In this document: in pieces, positions 59,180-64,000 of the stretch
Numbering within the stretch: position 1 is the stretch's first letter
Layout of the letters: every line of letters starts with the position of its first letter
Origin: Conus ventricosus
Lineage: Eukaryota > Mollusca > Gastropoda > Neogastropoda > Conidae
Reading direction: 5' to 3'
Assembly: GCA_018398815.1 (NCBI GenBank)
Contig: CM031626.1
Location: 43,124,450 to 43,188,449, forward strand
DNA: 64,000 nt
Translations under genes and position numbers: made by a program
The notes under the pieces: model-generated
Seen by the model: only the letters and a program-made list of their open reading frames with translations
What the model was told of the DNA's origin: nothing
Database searches by the model: none

Positions 59180-59645
59180 AGACATGATATTTCTCCGATC
59201 TTGGACGCCTTACACAAAAACATACCTAAATTCCTAATAACCTCATAACTGTCAGAGCTAAGTAGTAAGTGCAAACGAAACATACATGGGCGCCTGTAAC
59301 GTTTCTAAGGGATACATTTTTGGCGAATATCTTCTAAAGCTGGGAAAATGAACATAAAACATATTTCTTTTTCCTCCCCTTGCATACACAATGGACATAC
59401 TACGTCATTTTGTCTATGTTATCTGTAACTTAAGAAATGAGTCCTTATTTCATAAGCCCTAAGTCTAAATTTAGCAACTGATCTTTTCAAATACATGTCT
59501 AAATCGAATTTGAAATAAGGCTGAATACAATCAAAACTAGAACAAATTTCTGTACCATTGTATCATTCACTAGTTTGGATATGATCGTCCACATTTGCCA
59601 TCTACAGTCAATCAACCTTTGTCGAAAAACATGAATAAACTGAGA
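59180..59645 (-). pseudogene. LINE C-terminal fragment, decayed
   Basis: On the minus strand, from about 59645, the frames read FRQRLIDC..MW, then YFKFDLDMYLKRSVAKFRLR and a CPLCMQGEEKEICFMFIFPA segment with a following IRQKCIP. The pattern 'Y...l.m...rs.akfRl...' followed by 'CPlC...ee...H...CP....R....' is the C-terminal zinc-binding end of a mollusc-type non-LTR element. It has several stops and frameshifts. No RT core is left. Confidence 0.75.
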
Positions 59646-59690
59646 GAGAGAGAGAGAGAGAGAGGGGAGAGAGAGAGAGAGAGAGAGAGA
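59641..59690. repeat. (GA)n microsatellite
   Basis: (GA)n with one gggga interruption, at the 5' edge of the LINE fragment. Confidence 0.96.
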
Positions 59691-60084
59691 CAGCAAGCGA
59701 GACACCATGTATAAACTACTATAATTCATGACACAACAGCTCAACCATATTCATCCTTCAGACAACTCAGACAATTTGAACCAGGAAGCAACTGTAGGAA
59801 AGAAAAAAATCAGAAAACTGGTACATACTGCAACGTTACAGAAATAAACCAAAGTACAAACAATCGCAAAGAAAAAAATCTGACGGCAATCTTGGGAGTA
59901 TTACATTTTGCAATTTTTCATGCGTGTTGTAGCTGATGTCTAAAGAAGACTAATCAAAAATGAATTTGTTTTCAAAACTGAATGTTGCCACTGTCTCAGG
60001 AGGGGATTTCTTTCTCTCTGTTTGTTTTTGCTTGTAGAATGAATCAAGCATTTTCAAACCTGAGTGGAGTAGCAGTTCACACTG

Positions 60085-60245
60085 CAGACTTCAGTCTACC
60101 CCACATGGCTGTCAATGTAATTTTAAACAGACAGGTTCCCCTTCAATCTACTCCACATGACTGTCAATGTAGTTTTCAACAGACAGGTTCCCTTCAATCT
60201 ACCCCACATGACTGTCAATGTAGTTTTAAACAGGCAGGTTCAACT
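60085..60245. repeat. About 50-bp tandem repeat, 3 copies
   Basis: Repeated ccacatgactgtcaatgtag..ttttaaacagacaggttcccttcaatctac. Confidence 0.93.
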
Positions 60246-60414
60246 CTTTTACCCCGAGATCTTCGTCAACGCACAGCGCTATAGACCGTATTGCAATACA
60301 TACAACTGCAGCCATACATTCCAAAATGTAATTCTTAATGCACTCTATCTTTACAAATAGGACACTACATACTGTTACATTGAGTATTTCCTAAATTCTC
60401 CACTCTCAATCCAC

Positions 60415-60895
60415 ACACATTGCAAGAAGCAACATTCACAGCTCCAATGATTCCCTTCACTCTCAACTCTCCGTCCATCTACAGACATACTGCAAGATGC
60501 AACATATACAGCTCCAATGTTTGTCCTCACACTCTCAACTCTCCGTCCATCTACAGACATACTGCAAGATGCAACATATACAGCTCCAATGTTTCCCTTC
60601 ACTCTCAACTCTCCGTCCATCTACAGACATACTGCAAGATGCAACATATACAGCTCCAATGTTTCCCTTCACTCTCAACTCTCCGTCCATCTACAGACAT
60701 ACTGCAAGATGCAACATATACAGCTCCAATGTTTGTCCTCACACTCTCAACTCTCCGTCCATCTACAGACATACTGCAAGATGCAACATATACAGCTCCA
60801 ATGTTTGTCCTCACACTCTCAACTCTCCGTCCATCTACAGACATACTGCAAGATGCAACATATACAGCTCCAATGTTTGTCCTCACACTCTCAAT
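60415..60895. repeat. About 61-bp tandem repeat, 8 copies
   Basis: The unit is tctcaactctccgtccatct plus acagacatactgcaagatgcaacatatacagctccaatgtt, alternating tcccttcac with tgtcctcacac. Confidence 0.96.
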
Positions 60896-61589
60896 CTACC
60901 GACTCGCATACCGTGGGATGCAATGCATTCATTTCCACTGTGCATTCCAAAAACAAGTTCCTCCCTCACTCCAGTGAGCAGTGCACTGTCAGGCACCATG
61001 CAAGACAGATGGAATCATGCAGCACACACACACGCACAATGTCAGAGTAAGATTATCCACTATAAAGAGAAAATATATGTACATCATAGTGCATCTTACT
61101 GTTAATCCATGTGAACCCAAGAAATAATACAATCTACAGAGCAAGACATGAAAAAGACACACACAAAAAAAACAGTGAAAAAAACAAAGACCCTGAGGAG
61201 ATCAGACACTGAGACATGATCACTATTCAAGTTACACTCTGAAAAGAAAAAAAAAAGTGAAAAATGTGTGAAACCCTCGAGGAGAAAAAAATTCCACCTT
61301 TGCTAGAGATGAAAAGTGAACCACAACCCAATCTCTCTTGACAGTCCTGACTGAACGACATTATGACTGACAGAGTTAGTTTATCTTCCTTTTGGTAGAT
61401 GTGTGATGCGCATCAATGTGCATTACATTTATTTCCAAGCACTCCGAGTTCCCTGTCGAAGAGAAAAGCACTCAACAAATGGGCCCTTCTCATTATCTTT
61501 ATTATCAGTCACAAATCTGGACCGAGCAAAGTAGGCAAGATCCTAAACAACAAAACCAGACAAGATACACAGGAACACAAAAGACAGAC

Positions 61590-63195
61590 AAAGAAATCCT
61601 GGAAGATAAAAGACTGACAAGAAATTCTGACTGATTGAGACAGACAAAGAAATCCTGGAAGATAAAAGACAGACAAAGAAATCCTGGAAGATAAAAGACA
61701 CACAAGAAATTCTGATTGACTGAGACAGACAAAGAAATCCTGGAAGATAAAAGACAGACAAAGAAATCCTGGAAGATAAAAGACAAAGAAATCATGGAAG
61801 ATAAAAGATAGACAAAGAAATCCTGGAAGATAAAAGACACAGAAGAAATTCTGATTGACTGAGACAGACAAAGAAATCCTGGAAGATAAAAGACAGACAA
61901 AGAAATCCTGGAAGATAAAAGACACACAAGAAATTCTGATTGACTGAGACAGACAAAGAAATCCTGGAAGATAAAAGACAGACAAAGAAATCCTGGAAGA
62001 TAAAAGACACACAAGAAATTCTGATTGACTGAGACAGACAAAGAAATCCTGGAAGATAAAAGACAGACAAAGAAATCCTGGAAGGCAAAAGACAGACAAA
62101 GAAATCCTGGAAGGCAAAAGACAGACAAAGAAATCCTGGAAGGCAAAAGACAGACAAAGAAATCCTGGAAGGCAAAAGACAGACAAAGAAATCCTGGAAG
62201 GCAAAAGACAAAGAAATCCTAGAAGATAACAGATAGACAAGAAATTCCGACTGACTGAGTCAGACAAAGAAATCATGGAACACAAAAGACAAACAAGAAA
62301 TCCAAGAAGACAAAAGACGGACAAGAAATTCCAACTGACTCAGACAGACAAAGAAATCATGAAGATAAAAAAAACAGACAAGAAATCCTGGAAGATAAAA
62401 GACAGACAAGAAATTTTGACTGACTCAGACAGACAAAGAAATCCTGGAAGACAAAAGACAGACAAGAAATTCTGACTGATTCAGACAGACAAAGAAATCA
62501 TAGAAGACAAAAGACAGACAAGAAATTCTGACTGACTCAGACAGACAAAGAAATCATAGAACACAAAAGACAGACAAAGAAATCCTGGAAGAAAAAGACA
62601 GACAAGATATCCTGGAAGAAAAAGACAGACAAGGTATCCTGGATGACAAAGAGACAAGAAATCCTGGAAGACAAAGACAGACAAGACACCCTGGAAGACA
62701 AAGACAGACAAGATATCCTGTAAGACAAAGACAGACAAGACATCCTGGAAGACAGAGAGATAAGATTTCCTGGAAGACAAAGACAGACAAGATATCTTGG
62801 AAAACAAAGACAGACAAGATATCCTGGAAGACAAAGAAACAAGAAATCTGGAAGACAAAGAAACAAGAAATCCTGGAAGACAAAGACACACAAGAAATCC
62901 TGGAAGACAAAGAGACTATCCTGGAAGACAAAGAGACAAGAAGACCAGTGATCCAAAACCTAAATCCAAAACAAAGACAGACAAGATATCCTGGAAGACA
63001 AAGTGACAAGCAAAACCTAAATCCAAAACAAAGACAGACAAAGAAATCCTGGAAGACAAAAGACAGACAAGCTATCCTGGAAGACAAAGACAGACAGATA
63101 TACTGGAAGGCAAAAGACAGACAAAATATCCTGGAAGAAAAAGAGACAAGATATCCTGGAAGACAAAGACGCCCAAGAAATCCTGGTAAAAGATT
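61590..63195. repeat. 29-30-bp array (gacagacaaagaaatcctggaag), about 1.6 kb
   Basis: A degenerate purine-rich array. Its left part contains a higher-order unit that includes gaaattctgactgactgag. The minus-strand 271-codon frame is a repeat translation. Confidence 0.95.
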
Positions 63196-63439
63196 CTGAA
63201 ACAAAACAAAGTAAAGGAATAGTACCACCCATTTCCTTTGAAACACAAAGAAAAGAACACACCACTGATGAAACGAGAACACACAGCTTATAAAATTTCT
63301 ACAAAATGTACAAACAAATAAAATGAAAATAACATACAGGCAGCAAAAAGAAAATGGCTACAATCAATAACATCAAAATACCATCAGACCTGTTTACCCT
63401 CCAAATTTCTATGGGTGGCCTTTTCAACAGAGCGTATCT

Positions 63440-63716
63440 CTTCAGACAATAGGGCAGGGGAGGAGGAAGGGGGTGGGTAGGGGTGGTCCATTGTAGGGCA
63501 GGGGAGGAGGAAGGGGTGGGTAGGGGTGGTCCATTGTAGGGCAGGGGAGGAGGAAGGGGGTGGGTAGGGGTGGTCCATTGTAGGGCAGGGGAGGAGGAAG
63601 GGGGGTGGGTAGGGGTGGTCCATTGTAGGGCAGGGGAGGAGGAAGGGGGGTGGGTAGGGGTGGTCCATTGTAGGGCAGGGGAGGAGGAAGGGGGGTGGGT
63701 AGGGGTGGTCCATTGT
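63440..63716. repeat. 45-bp G-rich minisatellite, 6 copies
   Basis: The unit is gtccattgtagggcagggga plus ggaggaaggggggtgggtaggggtg. Copies differ by the length of a G run (gggg to gggggg). Confidence 0.95.
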
Positions 63717-63827
63717 CTAAATTTTTGCAAAAAGTTGAAGGGGAGGGAGGGAGGGAGGGAGGGTCAACATTTACATCTGCCATCACACAAGCAGAGGTAC
63801 TATAGAAGGATACCGGGCCTTGCGGCA

Positions 63828-63948
63828 TCTACAGTAAAAATAGATTCTCCCAACACAAATTACTTTTAACCGTCATTGATCACTGGCCCTGTAGCTCTAC
63901 AGTAAAAATAGATTCTCCCTACACAAATTACTTTTAACCCCGACTGAT
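63828..63948. repeat. About 67-bp duplication
   Basis: Two copies of acagtaaaaatagattctcc..acacaaattacttttaacc..ctgatcac. Confidence 0.9.
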
Positions 63949-64000
63949 CAGCATACTCTGGGACAAATTCATGTCTTCTGCCTTTTTCGTTTGTTTGTTT

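Overview
This is a stretch of an animal nuclear genome. It is intron-rich, saturated with minisatellites and microsatellites, and carries at least seven eukaryotic transposable elements (mariner, piggyBac, DIRS, CR1/L2-type and other LINEs, LTR-like). No bacterial operon, rRNA, convincing tRNA or CRISPR array is visible. The mix of CR1-type LINEs with a (TTCG)n tail, DIRS and TTAA-flanked piggyBac, plus very dense (CA)n/(GA)n tracts, suggests a marine invertebrate, most likely a mollusc (possibly a gastropod). That is inference, not proof.

The one host gene I can support lies on the minus strand and covers almost the whole window. It is a VPS13 gene of the VPS13A/VPS13C type, a bridge-like lipid-transfer protein. 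Eleven short exons (86 to 174 bp) run from 54545 down to 2088: 54426-54545, 50235-50360, 49000-49173, 45933-46055, 42474-42622, 40677-40838, 39963-40120, 36438-36546, 27621-27752, 15038-15123 and 2088-2200. They encode about 480 residues: the stretch leading into the VAB (VPS13 adaptor-binding, SHR-BD) region and its first part. Splice signals and reading phase agree at every junction except two. One is a 1-nt deficit inside exon 10 and the other a phase break between exons 4 and 5. Both look like single-base errors or real lesions. The N-terminal exons lie beyond the right edge and the C-terminal exons beyond the left edge.

The introns are long and filled with tandem repeats. Units are 25 to 93 bp, and several arrays start at, or contain, a splice junction of this gene: an acceptor at 15.1 kb, and donors at 39.96 kb and 45.9 kb. 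Nearly all long open frames in the window are repeats read through an array whose period is a multiple of 3, or are microsatellite translations; they are not genes.

Mobile elements by position: LINE 3' fragment (6.5-7.06 kb, -); decayed mariner with perfect TIRs and TA duplication (11.96-13.28 kb); piggyBac remnant with TTAA ends and an 0.8-kb TG microsatellite in its transposase (16.5-19.3 kb); two tandem 2.1-2.2-kb LTR-like units sharing one 5-bp target duplication (20.9-25.25 kb); LINE with a twin-priming-type 5' inversion (28.0-29.4 kb); small DIRS element with inverted repeats and an internal complementary region (32.68-35.54 kb); possible TIR element (37.18-37.9 kb); CR1/L2-like LINE (51.5-53.7 kb); LINE C-terminal fragment (59.2-59.65 kb, -). 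Four of these are inserted inside a minisatellite array, so the interrupted array shows the empty site and the target duplication directly.
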